Shown here: piece by piece, positions 8,704-18,300 of the stretch
Numbering within the stretch: position 1 is the stretch's first letter
Layout of the letters: every line of letters begins with the position of its first letter
Assembly (NCBI GenBank): GCA_963814985.1
Contig: CAWFFV010000053.1
Location: 94,554-158,553 of the forward strand
DNA: 64,000 nt
Source of the DNA: CAWFFV01 sp963814985
GTDB taxonomy: Bacteria; Chloroflexota; Ktedonobacteria; Ktedonobacterales; Ktedonobacteraceae
Direction of reading: 5' to 3'
Made by a program: the position numbers and the translations under genes
Notes under the pieces: model-generated
Told to the model about the DNA's origin: nothing
Database searches by the model: none
The model's input: only the letters and a program-made list of their open reading frames with translations

Positions 8704-9504
8704 ATGACGGCAAGGAACATCCACAGCATTCTACAGCAGCAACCACTCGGATTGGTCTTTGACATCGACGGCACACTCAGCCCCATTGCCCCTACGCCCG
8801 ACGAGGCCTGTCTCTATCCAGGAGTTGCGGCTCTCTTAGAGCAAGCCAGAGAACATGCTCATGTAGCCATTATGACAGGCCGGGCTATCACAGATGGTGC
8901 CTCCATAGTTAACATCGATGGGCTGACCTACATTGGTACACATGGACTGGAATGGTGCGATGGACTCCCCTCTGTGCATCCAGTACAACTTATACCACAG
9001 GCAATTCCCTACATTGCACCCGGCAAATATCTGCTCGACTTAGCCGAACAACAACTTGCAGCATTGCCAGGGCTGATTATCCAAAGAAAAAGTGTTGGTG
9101 GCTCACTTCACTACCGCCTCTCGCCCGATCCTGAGCAGACCCGACAGCACATCCTGGCAGTCCTGGAAGAACCTGCCCGTCAGGCACAGATGCGCCTGGG
9201 AGAAGGAAAGCGTGTCATAGAAGTACTTGCCCCACTCACGGTCAATAAAGGGCAGGCATTACGCCGCTTCACCCAACAATTTGGGCTACATGGCGTCATT
9301 TTCGCGGGAGACGACCGCACTGATCTGGATGCCGTTTTAGAAATAGCTTCCCTGCGCAAGGAGGGACTCTCGGCTCTTTCTATTGTCGTTGAGCATACTG
9401 ATACCATACCGACGCTCCTCACACACGCAGATATCATCGTTCAGGAAGTAGCTGGAATGGCACAACTGCTACGAGAAATGGTCGAGACTTTAAAAAATAT
9501 CTAA
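8704..9504 (+). CDS. otsB: Trehalose-6-phosphate phosphatase
   Basis: Removes phosphate from trehalose-6-phosphate, the second step of trehalose synthesis; its partner otsA lies convergent, 240 bases downstream. The 266-residue protein is a HAD-superfamily phosphatase: catalytic DIDGTLSPI at residues 20-28 (nucleophile Asp20, acid Asp22), TGRAITD in motif II, the conserved Lys in the VLAPLTVNKGQAL region, and the metal-binding GDDRTDLDAV in motif IV. Length matches OtsB. Trehalose probably serves osmotic, desiccation or spore protection; that role is inference. Confidence 0.92.
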   Translation: MTARNIHSILQQQPLGLVFDIDGTLSPIAPTPDEACLYPGVAALLEQAREHAHVAIMTGRAITDGASIVNIDGLTYIGTHGLEWCDGLPSVHPVQLIPQAIPYIAPGKYLLDLAEQQLAALPGLIIQRKSVGGSLHYRLSPDPEQTRQHILAVLEEPARQAQMRLGEGKRVIEVLAPLTVNKGQALRRFTQQFGLHGVIFAGDDRTDLDAVLEIASLRKEGLSALSIVVEHTDTIPTLLTHADIIVQEVAGMAQLLREMVETLKNI

Positions 9505-9514
9505 GGCTCTTATG

Positions 9515-9675
9515 AGGTTGCTCGGGTCTCCTCCCCACCTGTGATGGCTCATTCCCGTTTTCGGTGTGGTTTTGTTGCCTGTGGAGGAGATTGCGACGCA
9601 ATCTCCTCCACAGGCAACAAAACCACACCGAAAACAACCTGCGAAGCGCCTTCGGCGCTGAGGAATCAGGAAAAA
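9515..9675. repeat. Family A element, 39-base arms
   Basis: A degenerate box A (CCCCACCTGTGATGGCTC) precedes perfect 39-base arms (9557-9595 and 9597-9635) with a single-base loop. Box B (GCGAAGCGCC-TTC-GGCGCTGAGGAATCAGG) ends it at 9670. Lies in the convergent otsB/otsA gap. Confidence 0.9.
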
Positions 9676-9705
9676 GAACCAGAGGTGGTACCGCGAAATT
9701 ATAAC

Positions 9706-9733
9706 AGGGCACCCCCCGCGGGGGTGCCCTTTC
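9706..9733. terminator. GC-rich terminator between otsB and otsA
   Basis: AGGGCACCCCC and GGGGGTGCCCT form an 11-base stem with a CGC loop, followed by TTT on the plus strand. It sits 12 bases beyond the otsA stop and can serve both convergent genes. Confidence 0.75.
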
Positions 9734-9741
9734 AAATTCGC

Positions 9742-11313
9742 TTAGCTCACATGAGCAACAATACTCTCGTCAAAAGGTTCAGAGATCGCAGGTAGAGGAC
9801 CAGAAAAAGAACGTTCGAGCAGATGATTAATATCATATATCTGCCGTGTCAACCACAAGTTAAGATCACTCCGTTCTACAGCTTGCCGCGCCTGTGCCGC
9901 CTTCATACGTCTCTCTTCTAATGACAAGGTGAGCGCCTTGTACAAAGCCTCAGTGGTCTCTATCACATCTGTGGGTGAAGTGGGGATAGAGCCTTTTGCT
10001 AATTGCTGGAATGCACCTGCTGTGCGTGAAAGCACAAGCACACCATCGCGCCGATTGACAACTGGCCCCTCTTTGGCAACCAAATTCATACCGTCAATAA
10101 TCGGATTCACCAGCAGCACATCATAATACTGCATGGCTGCCAGTGCTCGTACCCGATCGTTATCACAAAATGCGCGGATGGGGGTCCAATCCTCTGAACC
10201 GTATTTATGATTAATCTCTTCAACAGCAGCGAGGACGTCAGCAGTGTAGCGGCGGTAAACAGGTAAGGTTTGCCGAGATGGCACGAGGAAGGCAAGGAAA
10301 GTAACCTCGCCAATCAGTTCAGGATGCTTTTCAAGCATCATATCATAGGCCTGAAAACCACGCAGGATATTCTTGGTTGGCTCCAAGCGATCGACACGCA
10401 TAATAGTCTGTTTGCCTAGAAAAGGCTTGATTTGCTCAGCAGCCCGTTTGCCTGCAGCACTGTTGACCACACGACGTTCCCCTGTGACGGAAATGGAGAT
10501 GGGATAAGCCCGTGCCTGTGTACGGTGTCCTTGCCACCACACGGCACCCTCTTCAAAATCAACAACGGCACCCTCCAGGAGAGTTCTGGCCCCCTCAAGG
10601 AAATTACGAGCATCACGCTCAGTCTGAAAACCGACAATGTCGTTACCAACCAATCCACTGTAGATGTCATGTGCAATATTGCTGGGTAAGAAATGCCAGC
10701 AGCGGACATCAGGCCAGGGAATATGGATAAACTGCTGCGTAACGATCGATGGGTGGTGCTTACGAATCATCGCCGATACCAGGTAGAGATGATAGTCATG
10801 TAACATGACTACCGGAATTGTATTCTCGCGTTCAATCTCGGCATTGACAGCGTCTGCAATGGCTTGATTTGCCACACAATACCCATTGACCCAGGCATCC
10901 TGCAACTGTCGAGCAGAATCCTGAATAGGATCGTACATGTAGTGCTGTAGAAACCAGAGAAGCTCATTACTGATCTTCTCATAGTGTTTACGATATGCCA
11001 CTTTTGATATAGCAACATAGCGCAATTGCATCTTCTGACCACGTAAGGGTGAGTGTAATAACCCGCCTCTTTGCTGTGCCTCCTTTGCAGCCACTCGATC
11101 ACCTTCGGTCATTGTCATTGCAACCCACGTCACCTCCATACGGTTACCGGCATCAATGAGAGCCGTTACCATACCACCAGCACCTCGACGAGGCTTGAGT
11201 GTTTTGTCCTGGCTCAGTTGGTACTCAACAGGGCCACGATTAGACGCTATAATGAGCCGACGAGCATGCATCAACTGCGGAGGATGGACATCTGTCGTCA
11301 TCCGCGCGGGCAT
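9742..11313 (-). CDS. otsA: Trehalose-6-phosphate synthase (GT20)
   Basis: Transfers glucose from UDP-glucose to glucose-6-phosphate. The 523-residue protein shows GT20 features: RLIIASNRGPVEY near residue 19, GAGGMVTAL, HDYHLYLVSAMIR (family HDYHL motif), RVDRLEPTKNI in the donor-binding half, and DGMNLVAKE late in the chain. It is longer than E. coli OtsA (474). Some residues, such as PTK where most have YTK, are variant, so a related GT20 enzyme acting on another acceptor is possible, but the neighbouring otsB argues for trehalose. The start at 11313 has no strong ribosome binding site; ATG 11301 or 11271 are alternatives. Confidence 0.87.
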   Translation of the reverse strand: MPARMTTDVHPPQLMHARRLIIASNRGPVEYQLSQDKTLKPRRGAGGMVTALIDAGNRMEVTWVAMTMTEGDRVAAKEAQQRGGLLHSPLRGQKMQLRYVAISKVAYRKHYEKISNELLWFLQHYMYDPIQDSARQLQDAWVNGYCVANQAIADAVNAEIERENTIPVVMLHDYHLYLVSAMIRKHHPSIVTQQFIHIPWPDVRCWHFLPSNIAHDIYSGLVGNDIVGFQTERDARNFLEGARTLLEGAVVDFEEGAVWWQGHRTQARAYPISISVTGERRVVNSAAGKRAAEQIKPFLGKQTIMRVDRLEPTKNILRGFQAYDMMLEKHPELIGEVTFLAFLVPSRQTLPVYRRYTADVLAAVEEINHKYGSEDWTPIRAFCDNDRVRALAAMQYYDVLLVNPIIDGMNLVAKEGPVVNRRDGVLVLSRTAGAFQQLAKGSIPTSPTDVIETTEALYKALTLSLEERRMKAAQARQAVERSDLNLWLTRQIYDINHLLERSFSGPLPAISEPFDESIVAHVS

Positions 11314-11419
11314 GGGTTTGTCCTTTCTAACAGGTGCCTGCTGTTTTTGTCACCGGGACCAGAGAACTCGTAAGGCCCTCCACAGCTACACCTTTGCGCC
11401 AGCGAAGTGAACGCATGGC

Positions 11420-11931
11420 ACGGTCAACACTGAACAAACAAAATTACGTATGATATAGATACGCAAGACATCATATAGCTACACACGCTACTATATATAA
11501 TGTTACCATACGATGAAGCAATTTTCCTAGGATTCATGGAAACTATGAATATGGTCACCTGGTACTACCAGTGATTCAGTATAATAATCTCAAAATATTG
11601 AAAGGCTTCCTTTTCATGATACGTATTGGCAATTGCTATCCGACTCACTTGAGATCAACGGCATTCATCGTCAATGAGCCGGACGGTATGCCAGAAGCCA
11701 CTTCCAATCACTTCTGGAGAGAAGTACCTTAGTACCGTCCTCTTCAGGTTTGTCATCGTATTTCGTTTTAATTAGTTGAGAAGTGAGATGATTGTAGAGT
11801 TTAGTATCTACTCTCGTAAGAGAATTCCTTACATAGGTGAGCAAACTGGAAGAGGGGGTTTCCTCACAGGCACTCTTTCCTTGAGAGAATTCATACCAAT
11901 ATAACCCAAACTACCTATATTGAGACAAAAC
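11420..11931. other. Gene-free stretch upstream of the 12031 gene
   Basis: About 500 bases of AT-rich sequence without a supportable gene. Its right edge holds the promoter at 11932-11960. Confidence 0.55.
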
Positions 11932-11960
11932 TTGCGGATAGACAAGGCACATGCTAGAAT
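11932..11960 (+). promoter_or_regulatory. Sigma-A-type promoter for the 12031-hisC pair
   Basis: TTGCGG (11932-11937) and TAGAAT (11955-11960) are separated by exactly 17 bases and lie about 70 bases before the TTG start at 12031. The -10 fits well, the -35 at four of six positions. Confidence 0.55.
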
Positions 11961-12030
11961 GCCCTGCGAGAAGCAGAAAAATATATTAAGTAGTTTGCCG
12001 GACCAGCGGCAAGGTCGAGAGGAGCGCACA

Positions 12031-13203
12031 TTGAACGAACCAACTGGGGCTAAGAAGTGGCTATGGCGCATTCTGGATTTTATCAATCCATTGCGCGACC
12101 CAAGCCTGACGGTAGCAGCCGTACTTACCTTTATCGAAGAAGCGGGACAACATAACGCCTGGTACTGGATTATTGTAATTGCGCTCATCAACTGGCTAGC
12201 AGTACGGGGTATGGTCTGGTTAGTGGTCAATTTTACCTTTGCCTCTGTTTTTATTGTGCGGCGCGTCTGGTGGGCAATCAAACATCCACACCTGGCATGG
12301 CGTATTATGGATGCTGTCGGACACGAAGAAATCGTAATTGGTGGACTTGCCTCTCTCGCTGAGAGTGTCATATTACAAGATGGTACTGCTATCCTGGGTC
12401 CTGCTCTCAGTGCCAGCGGTATCCATATTCTTGGCGAACTTCCTGCTGGAACAGAACTCCCCATGTTAAGTATGGCAAATGGGCAACTTACTGCAGATCT
12501 GTCATCATTGACTGGGGCAGGTTTTTTTCCTGGGGCTAATTCCAGCGTTTTTCCCAATATGAATGGCTATGCAGGCCAGTCTCCTATGGGTAACTACCAG
12601 CAGGGAAGGGAAAATGGTTTCTATAGCCCACAGAGCACAGACGGACTCCCACAAAGTTTTCCGCAGCGTCCCTCTGAAAACGAAGAGCGTCTACGCCAAC
12701 AGCTCGCCGCTTATGCTCGTCTACTAGAAGATTGGGTTCAATTCACAGAGGAAAAATGGCGTACAGTGAGCGATAGTCAGTTAGGCTGGAAACCTTTGCG
12801 AGGCCGATGGGGCAACTGGGAAGATATCTTCCAGGATGCTTACGCGGCAAAAACATCTGATCCGATGGCACAGGCAGCACAATCAGCCGGGGAAGCAACC
12901 GCCCGACGTTTTGATACATCAAAAGATAAAGGCTCAGCCGCCTCAGCTGTCGCTTGTTTTATGCGTGATATGATGACTCTACGACGAGGTATCGACCTGC
13001 TACAACAGGGATTAGAAAATTCACGCGAGTCAGCAAATACAACAAATGAGCACGCTGTAGTGCAACCCCTTACCAGGCGCTTTGGTGATGGAAGGAGTGG
13101 CTCCTTACTCAATGGGAATGGGATAAATGGCGGTGTCACATCCCGTAACTCACTCATTCGACGACCAGCACAGATTTTTGTGGACGCTGACTCGGAGAAA
13201 TAG
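12031..13203 (+). CDS. Unknown protein with hydrophobic N-terminal third
   Basis: A 390-residue protein I do not recognise. TTG at 12031 is chosen because AGAGGAG lies six bases upstream and a promoter sits between it and the earlier possible starts. Residues 15-85 include two or three hydrophobic segments (YWIIVIALINWLAVRG and VNFTFASVFIVRRVW), suggesting membrane insertion. A Gly/Asn/Pro-rich linker follows, then a charged helical region. The downstream hisC starts 8 bases after its stop, so they are probably cotranscribed, though no functional link to histidine is visible. Confidence 0.65.
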   Translation: MNEPTGAKKWLWRILDFINPLRDPSLTVAAVLTFIEEAGQHNAWYWIIVIALINWLAVRGMVWLVVNFTFASVFIVRRVWWAIKHPHLAWRIMDAVGHEEIVIGGLASLAESVILQDGTAILGPALSASGIHILGELPAGTELPMLSMANGQLTADLSSLTGAGFFPGANSSVFPNMNGYAGQSPMGNYQQGRENGFYSPQSTDGLPQSFPQRPSENEERLRQQLAAYARLLEDWVQFTEEKWRTVSDSQLGWKPLRGRWGNWEDIFQDAYAAKTSDPMAQAAQSAGEATARRFDTSKDKGSAASAVACFMRDMMTLRRGIDLLQQGLENSRESANTTNEHAVVQPLTRRFGDGRSGSLLNGNGINGGVTSRNSLIRRPAQIFVDADSEK

Positions 13204-13211
13204 GACAAACC

Positions 13212-14322
13212 ATGTATACATACTCTTCCCGTCCCGTTCATGTGCGCCCTGAATTGGACCGGATGGCCGAATATATACCAGGCGAGTCACTAGAAACTTT
13301 TAGTGCCCGCACTGGTATACCAATTCACCAGCTTATCAAGTTGAATAGCAATGAAAGTCCTTATGGGCCAGCGCCTCAAGTTATGAAAGCGCTAGGTGAT
13401 TATACAAACTATAATAATTATCCTGATACTGATTCGACAGCATTACGCCAGGCACTTGCTAATTATACAGGAGTGGATAGTCGTTTTATCGTGGTTAGCC
13501 ATGGAAGTAATGAATTGATCAACCTCCTCTGGCACATTTTTCTTTCTGTCGGTGACAATATCATTTGCTGCCCACCAACTTTTTCGCTCTACACATTTAT
13601 CACTACATTCTGTGGTGCCTATGTTCTAGAGGTGCCCCGCACGGAAGATTATGAAGTGGATGTTGAGGGAATTTTGACAGCTCTCACGCCTGAGACAAAA
13701 ATGATTATCCTCTGTTCACCGAATAATCCCACAGGAAATCCCATTCAGGAACAGGATGTGCTGACGTTGCTCAAAACGGGTCGTATCGTTGTCGTAGACG
13801 AGGCCTATATCGAGTTCTCAGATCATCCACAAGGACTGGCGCATCTGGTACCAGAATATCGCAATCTGATTGTTATGCGAACCTTTAGTAAGTGGGCTGG
13901 ACTTGCAGGATTGCGCATTGGCTATGGACTCTTTCCGCAGTGGATCGTCACCTATCTCCGCCGCGCCCAATGCCCTTTCGAGGTCAATCTCTCCGGACAT
14001 ATTGCGGCCATTGAGACTCTCAAGCACCTGGATTACACGCTGGACAAGGTTCATCGCATTATTGACGAGCGTGCATCGTCTCTTCAAGATGCTGGCCAGC
14101 CACTCATTCTTAGAGCCTATTCCCTCACAAGGAAACTTCATCTTGACTCGTGTACACGACGAAGAGGTAAAGATGGACACGGTACGCGCGACCGTTGAGG
14201 CGCATGGCATCCTGCTACGCTACTTCAACCATCCTTACCTGAGTAATTTCCTACGAGTCACGGTCGGCTTACCCGAACATACGAATAGTCTGGCTACTGC
14301 GCTATCCACACTAAATAGGTAA
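13212..14322 (+). pseudogene. hisC: Histidinol-phosphate aminotransferase, frameshifted
   Basis: A PLP enzyme of histidine synthesis (class I/II aminotransferase fold). Clear features: KLNSNESPYGP (residues 38-48), CSPNNPTGNP, VVDEAYIEF with the cofactor-binding Asp, and the Schiff-base Lys in RTFSKWAGLAGLRIGYG. After ERASS the frame breaks at about 14077-14083; the plus-one frame then reads LFKMLASHSFLEPIPSQGN, LRYFNHPYLSNFLRVTVG and continues to a stop at 14322, completing a normal HisC of about 370 residues. One surplus base explains it. As read, the protein stops at 14198 with a nonsense tail. Confidence 0.85.
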
Positions 14323-14323
14323 A

Positions 14324-14379
14324 TTGTGGCGATCAATACATGGCTTCCGCTCGGCAGAACCATGTATTGATCGTCACAA
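14324..14379. terminator. 20-base hairpin after hisC
   Basis: Arms 14324-14343 and 14360-14379 pair over 20 bases with one mismatch around a 16-base loop. It begins two bases after the hisC stop. No strong T-run, so termination is inferred from position. Confidence 0.6.
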
Positions 14380-14403
14380 CTGCAGAACACACTGCCCTCT
14401 ATC

Positions 14404-14433
14404 TTGCTCAACTCCCCACCTACGATGTACAAT
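14404..14433 (+). promoter_or_regulatory. Candidate promoter for eno
   Basis: TTGCTC (14404-14409) and TACAAT (14428-14433) are 18 bases apart, about 105 bases upstream of the eno start. Confidence 0.4.
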
Positions 14434-14536
14434 AGCCTCACGAGGATGTGTTGAAACATGACATCCCCACACAGATAGATAACAACAGAGTTATACAATC
14501 CATGTTTATCATGGTTGTCGTGGAGGATATATTTTT

Positions 14537-15862
14537 ATGCCAAATAACACAAACGATACGACCATCATTGAGGAGGTTACCGCCCGCGAGATTCTCGATT
14601 CGCGTGGCAATCCTACTATTCAAGTCGAGGTGCTTTTGTTAGGAGGGGCACGGGGTAACGCTGCGGTTCCTTCGGGCGCATCTACAGGAGCACATGAAGC
14701 CGTAGAACTGCGTGACGGCGACAAAAACCGTTATGGAGGAAAGGGCGTACTCAAGGCTGTCGGTCATGTTGTCGACGTTATCAGTGATGCTCTGGTAGGA
14801 CTGGATGCGACTGACCAGACCACGCTGGACGAAGTGATGATTGAGCTGGATGGAACTCCCAATAAGGGTAAGTTGGGAGCCAACGCGCTCCTTGGAGTCT
14901 CGCTGGCAGTTGCTAAAGCAGCAGCTAATGCTGTGAATCAGCCGTTCTACCGTTATTTAGGTGGAGTTTCCGCACGCACCCTTCCTGTCCCTATGATGAA
15001 TATTTTGAATGGGGGCAAGCATGCCGACAACTCCACCGACATGCAGGAGTATATGATTCTCCCGGTGGGTGCTCCTACATTCCGCGATGCACTCCGTATG
15101 GGATCTGAGGTATATCAAGGTCTGAAGAAGGTTCTGCATGGCAAAAAACTCAACACCAATGTTGGTGACGAAGGAGGCTTCGCCCCGTCGCTTGGCTCTA
15201 ACCGTGCAGCTTTAGAGGTCATCGTAGCCGCTATCGAGACCGCAGGTTATAAACCCGGCGTGGATATTTTCCTGGGTATGGACCCTGCTTCCACCGAGTT
15301 TTATCAAAACGGCAAATATGTGCTGGCACGCGAGGGGCGTACCCTCAACTCCAAGGAGATGGTAGATCTCTACGAGCAGTGGATTAATGAGTATCCTATT
15401 ATCAGTATTGAGGACGGTCTGGCTGAAGATGACTGGGACGGTTGGGCACAACTGCGCCAACGCCTGGGCAATCGTATACAACTTGTCGGTGATGATTTGT
15501 TTGTCACCAATACAACTCGCCTCAAGCGGGGCATCGAGGAACACTCAGCAAATTCTATTTTGATTAAGCTCAATCAGATAGGAACGTTAACCGAGACGAT
15601 GGAAGCTATCGAGATGGCAAAACGGGCTGCGTTCACAGCCGTTGTTTCCCATCGTTCAGGCGAAACCGAGGATACGACAATCGCTGATCTGGTGGTTGCC
15701 ACTAATGCTGGACAAATAAAAACCGGTGCACCCGCTCGCTCTGAGCGCGTGGCAAAGTATAATCGTCTTCTTGTGATCGAGGACGAGCTTGGCCCTGAGA
15801 CTGCACGCTATGCGGGATTCAGCGCCTTCTATAATGTACCCAGCCTGTATGCAAAGGCATAG
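14537..15862 (+). CDS. eno: Enolase (phosphopyruvate hydratase)
   Basis: Interconverts 2-phosphoglycerate and phosphoenolpyruvate in glycolysis. The 441-residue protein is full length: AREILDSRGNPTIQVEV near the start, PSGASTGAHEAVELRDGD, NVGDEGGFAPSL with the catalytic Glu, metal ligands in FLGMDPAS, SIEDGLAEDD and VGDDLFVTN, the catalytic Lys in ILIKLNQIGT, and VVSHRSGETED. The N-terminal ten residues (NNTNDTTIIE) extend slightly beyond the usual start. A GGAGG ribosome binding site precedes ATG 14537. No frame breaks. Confidence 0.97.
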   Translation: MPNNTNDTTIIEEVTAREILDSRGNPTIQVEVLLLGGARGNAAVPSGASTGAHEAVELRDGDKNRYGGKGVLKAVGHVVDVISDALVGLDATDQTTLDEVMIELDGTPNKGKLGANALLGVSLAVAKAAANAVNQPFYRYLGGVSARTLPVPMMNILNGGKHADNSTDMQEYMILPVGAPTFRDALRMGSEVYQGLKKVLHGKKLNTNVGDEGGFAPSLGSNRAALEVIVAAIETAGYKPGVDIFLGMDPASTEFYQNGKYVLAREGRTLNSKEMVDLYEQWINEYPIISIEDGLAEDDWDGWAQLRQRLGNRIQLVGDDLFVTNTTRLKRGIEEHSANSILIKLNQIGTLTETMEAIEMAKRAAFTAVVSHRSGETEDTTIADLVVATNAGQIKTGAPARSERVAKYNRLLVIEDELGPETARYAGFSAFYNVPSLYAKA

Positions 15863-15981
15863 ATACCTGTAGGTGTCACCCTTGTAGTTACTTTCGTCCG
15901 GTGCCATTCGCTTGCAGGGATGTACTTGACACAGGAAGGTCTGCTATAAGGGATGACTCTGCTAATCTGGAGAGAAAAGTT

Positions 15982-16860
15982 ATGGCAAGCGATACATCAG
16001 ATGTGGCCATCGCGGCACAGCGGCGTACAGCACGCGCTATTCACTATAACCTTAGTTATATCGTTCAGGGTGCGGAATATGGCACGGATGGCGCGATAGT
16101 TCTGCTTCATGATATTCCGGCAGGTGCCTTTGTCTGGGAAGAGATGATGCCCCAACTGGTGGGCCTGGGCCGAGCGGTCTACGCCATCGATATGCTTGGC
16201 TACGGACTTTCTGATCATCCCTGGCCTGCGGATACGTCCATCTGGGGCCATGCTGATGCCCTGGCATTTCTCCTTAAATCCCTCAATCTCACAAATGTGA
16301 TTCTCGTGGGACACGGATTGGGTGGCGGGGTAGCACAGGTGCTAGCAACGCGTCTATACCGTGATCATGTTAAAGCATTAGTACTCATCAATACCATCTG
16401 CTACCTTTATTCCTTCGCGGAGAACTGGCCCTTGCCGGATATGAAGAAGCGCCAGGATATCGATGCCCCCAAGCAAACTGAACTTGAAACGATGATCCAT
16501 GATCTGCAAACCACCCTCCCCAAAGCGGTTGTCAATACCAGCCGTTTCGCCGATGTGGTCAATGACTATGTGGAACCCTGGCAGAGTGAGTTGGGCAAGG
16601 AAGTGCTGTTCCAACATATTCGTTTACTGCTTCCCAATTATATAAACTCAGTGTCATCAGATCTGGCGATCACAGGGAAGCCGACACTGATCATCTGGGG
16701 AGATAAAGATGAGCAGATCCCTGTTAAATATGCTGAACGCCTCCATCGTGAAATTCCTTCCTCACAACTGGTGATCATTCCCAATGCCGGTCATCTGGTT
16801 TTGTTTGATGCGCCCGGCACAGTAGCCAGTACATTGGTAGATTTTGTAAATGGCATCTAG
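15982..16860 (+). CDS. Alpha/beta hydrolase lacking the nucleophile Ser
   Basis: A 292-residue alpha/beta-hydrolase fold protein. The oxyanion region is VLLHDIPAGAFVW; the acid is probably the Asp in LIIWGDKDEQIP and the His is in IPNAGHLVLFDAP. The nucleophile elbow reads VGHGLGGG, with Gly (codon GGA) where Ser, Cys or Asp normally stands in G-x-S-x-G. The protein may therefore be non-hydrolytic or use a different mechanism. ATG at 15982 follows GGAGAG, which fixes the start. It lies 120 bases after eno; metabolic partnership is not evident. Confidence 0.82.
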   Translation: MASDTSDVAIAAQRRTARAIHYNLSYIVQGAEYGTDGAIVLLHDIPAGAFVWEEMMPQLVGLGRAVYAIDMLGYGLSDHPWPADTSIWGHADALAFLLKSLNLTNVILVGHGLGGGVAQVLATRLYRDHVKALVLINTICYLYSFAENWPLPDMKKRQDIDAPKQTELETMIHDLQTTLPKAVVNTSRFADVVNDYVEPWQSELGKEVLFQHIRLLLPNYINSVSSDLAITGKPTLIIWGDKDEQIPVKYAERLHREIPSSQLVIIPNAGHLVLFDAPGTVASTLVDFVNGI

Positions 16861-16974
16861 CAGAAACAATGCTCTGTCAAAACAGAATGGTACTTACAAG
16901 AAGGATTCAGAGGTTAAATTCGGAGGACTACTCGTAAGTACCTTCTTAATCTATGGTACACAATGACACAACAA

Positions 16975-17226
16975 CTACGAAGCTTTCTTCTTATGTCCAC
17001 CATTTCGCTCTGCTGACTGTTGCTTGACAGGGGCAGATATCGATTGATCCTGACGTTCGCATTGACAGTCTTCAGAGCAGTGATTGTACTCTTCCATAGC
17101 TAGAATATAAGAGTTGTACATACGCTCAAGTACCTGCACTGAACTACCTTGCTGCTCCGCCATCACCAGATCATGCCATTTCTGCCGCATACGCTTTTCC
17201 GCATACTCAAGCTCTGCTGGGATCAT
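16975..17226 (-). CDS. Small charged protein, unknown
   Basis: An 83-residue, helix-prone protein (RMRQKWHDLVMAEQQGS) with three Cys near the middle (HCSEDCQCE) and a Lys-rich end (GGHKKKAS). It starts 12 bases after the stop of the annealing-like gene, so they form one transcript. GAGAAAGAGAAACC precedes the start. No family recognised; the coupling suggests an accessory role. Confidence 0.55.
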   Translation of the reverse strand: MIPAELEYAEKRMRQKWHDLVMAEQQGSSVQVLERMYNSYILAMEEYNHCSEDCQCERQDQSISAPVKQQSAERNGGHKKKAS

Positions 17227-17238
17227 GGTTTCTCTTTC

Positions 17239-17958
17239 TCAGGAAGCCCTACTGCTCTGCTTGTACTCCTTGTACTCAGCAGTCAGTTGTTGGATCAGCT
17301 TCTTTGCATTAAGGTAGCTCGTAGATGCCACATTGTCAGGTTCAGCTTTACCCATATGCTCACAGAGTTTACGAATGCTCGCCAATTGTTGTTCTGTCAC
17401 AACAGCTTCGGGGGCATTCTCAGTGGGGGCTGGCTGCAAATGATTGCCATTGGCACCGTTACTACCATTACCAGCTACAACACGAGAACGTACAGGGACA
17501 ACAGCAGCATTATCATTACGACGGTTATCACTATGAGAGGATGCAACGGCACGCTCGACGGGAGCATCAACGATACGATGCTCTTCACTCAGTTCTGGCG
17601 CAAATTGGGTGCCATACCCTAAAGCAGCCAGCGCACGACCTATTGCGCCCGTCTCAGCCTTCTCGATAAAATCGGGGAAGTTTGCGGCACTTTCTGATTT
17701 AGTACCTGTTGCCCTTCCACCCTTGCCATCAGTGACAATGGCTCGAAATCTGGCATAGCCTTTGGCACGCTTGACAATTTTCTCACTACGATGCTTTTCA
17801 TTACTCCAGACATAGGTTTCTGCTTCCATTTCGCGATCAAGATCTACTACAACCTCTTCAGTGTCGATCGTGCCCTGTGGACAGATCGATCTGAACCACA
17901 CCAACCTCCATTGGACTGGTAAATAGTCCTTAGAACCCTGGCTTGATCTGACCTGCAT
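17239..17958 (-). CDS. Possible ssDNA-annealing-type protein
   Basis: A 239-residue protein. The segment ESAANFPDFIEKAETGAI followed by GRALAALGYGTQ resembles the helix-turn region of Rad52/phage annealing-type proteins, where a paired ET-AIGRAL motif is common; this is a weak assignment from motif memory. The N-terminal part (PVQWRLVWFRSICP, ETYVWSNEKHRSEK) is beta-rich. A Ser/Asn/Gly linker leads to a helical C-terminus. The frame is clearly coding upstream of ATG 17958 (RICTFNPNDHL) but meets TAG and TAA before an ATG at about 18029, so the true start is uncertain. Confidence 0.5.
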   Translation of the reverse strand: MQVRSSQGSKDYLPVQWRLVWFRSICPQGTIDTEEVVVDLDREMEAETYVWSNEKHRSEKIVKRAKGYARFRAIVTDGKGGRATGTKSESAANFPDFIEKAETGAIGRALAALGYGTQFAPELSEEHRIVDAPVERAVASSHSDNRRNDNAAVVPVRSRVVAGNGSNGANGNHLQPAPTENAPEAVVTEQQLASIRKLCEHMGKAEPDNVASTSYLNAKKLIQQLTAEYKEYKQSSRAS

Positions 17959-18069
17959 TAAATGGTCATTCGGATTGAATGTACAAATGCGTTGCTCTTC
18001 ACAACCTTCCTAGTTACTTTAGTCGCTCATCTTTTGCTCCTTATCGAAATTTTGTTCTAACATTATAGA

Positions 18070-18300
18070 ATGGCACCTTGTTCTCCGTCAAGTATCGACA
18101 TATATCAATATATTCTTTTGTGTGAAGATGGAAGCGGAAATTTTTGGTTGGTATACCAAGATGTGCCTGAAAGAAGAGGGAACGATATCATCATCAAAAA
18201 ATTGGTAATTTTCTCGACTCGATGGTATATAGTTGATGTGCTAATTAGCGAACAAATACCTCATCAGGCTCAAATTTTTAATGATATAGCAGAAAGATGA
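18070..18300 (+). CDS. Small unknown protein, first gene of a decayed operon
   Basis: A 76-residue acidic/aromatic protein (YQYILLCEDGSGNFWLVYQDVPERR) from ATG 18070. Its TGA stop overlaps the ATG of the next coding region (ATGA at 18297-18300), the usual sign of translational coupling. Its AT-rich codon use differs from genes outside 18-20.9 kb. No family recognised. Confidence 0.5.
   Translation: MAPCSPSSIDIYQYILLCEDGSGNFWLVYQDVPERRGNDIIIKKLVIFSTRWYIVDVLISEQIPHQAQIFNDIAER

Noticed and set aside
11829..12557. A 242-residue minus-strand frame
   Set aside because: Shadow of the plus-strand gene at 12031 and its promoter region; composition not protein-like.
15926..15950. TTGACA/TATAAG promoter before the alpha/beta hydrolase
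   Set aside because: Spacing is 13 bases, too short for a sigma-A promoter.
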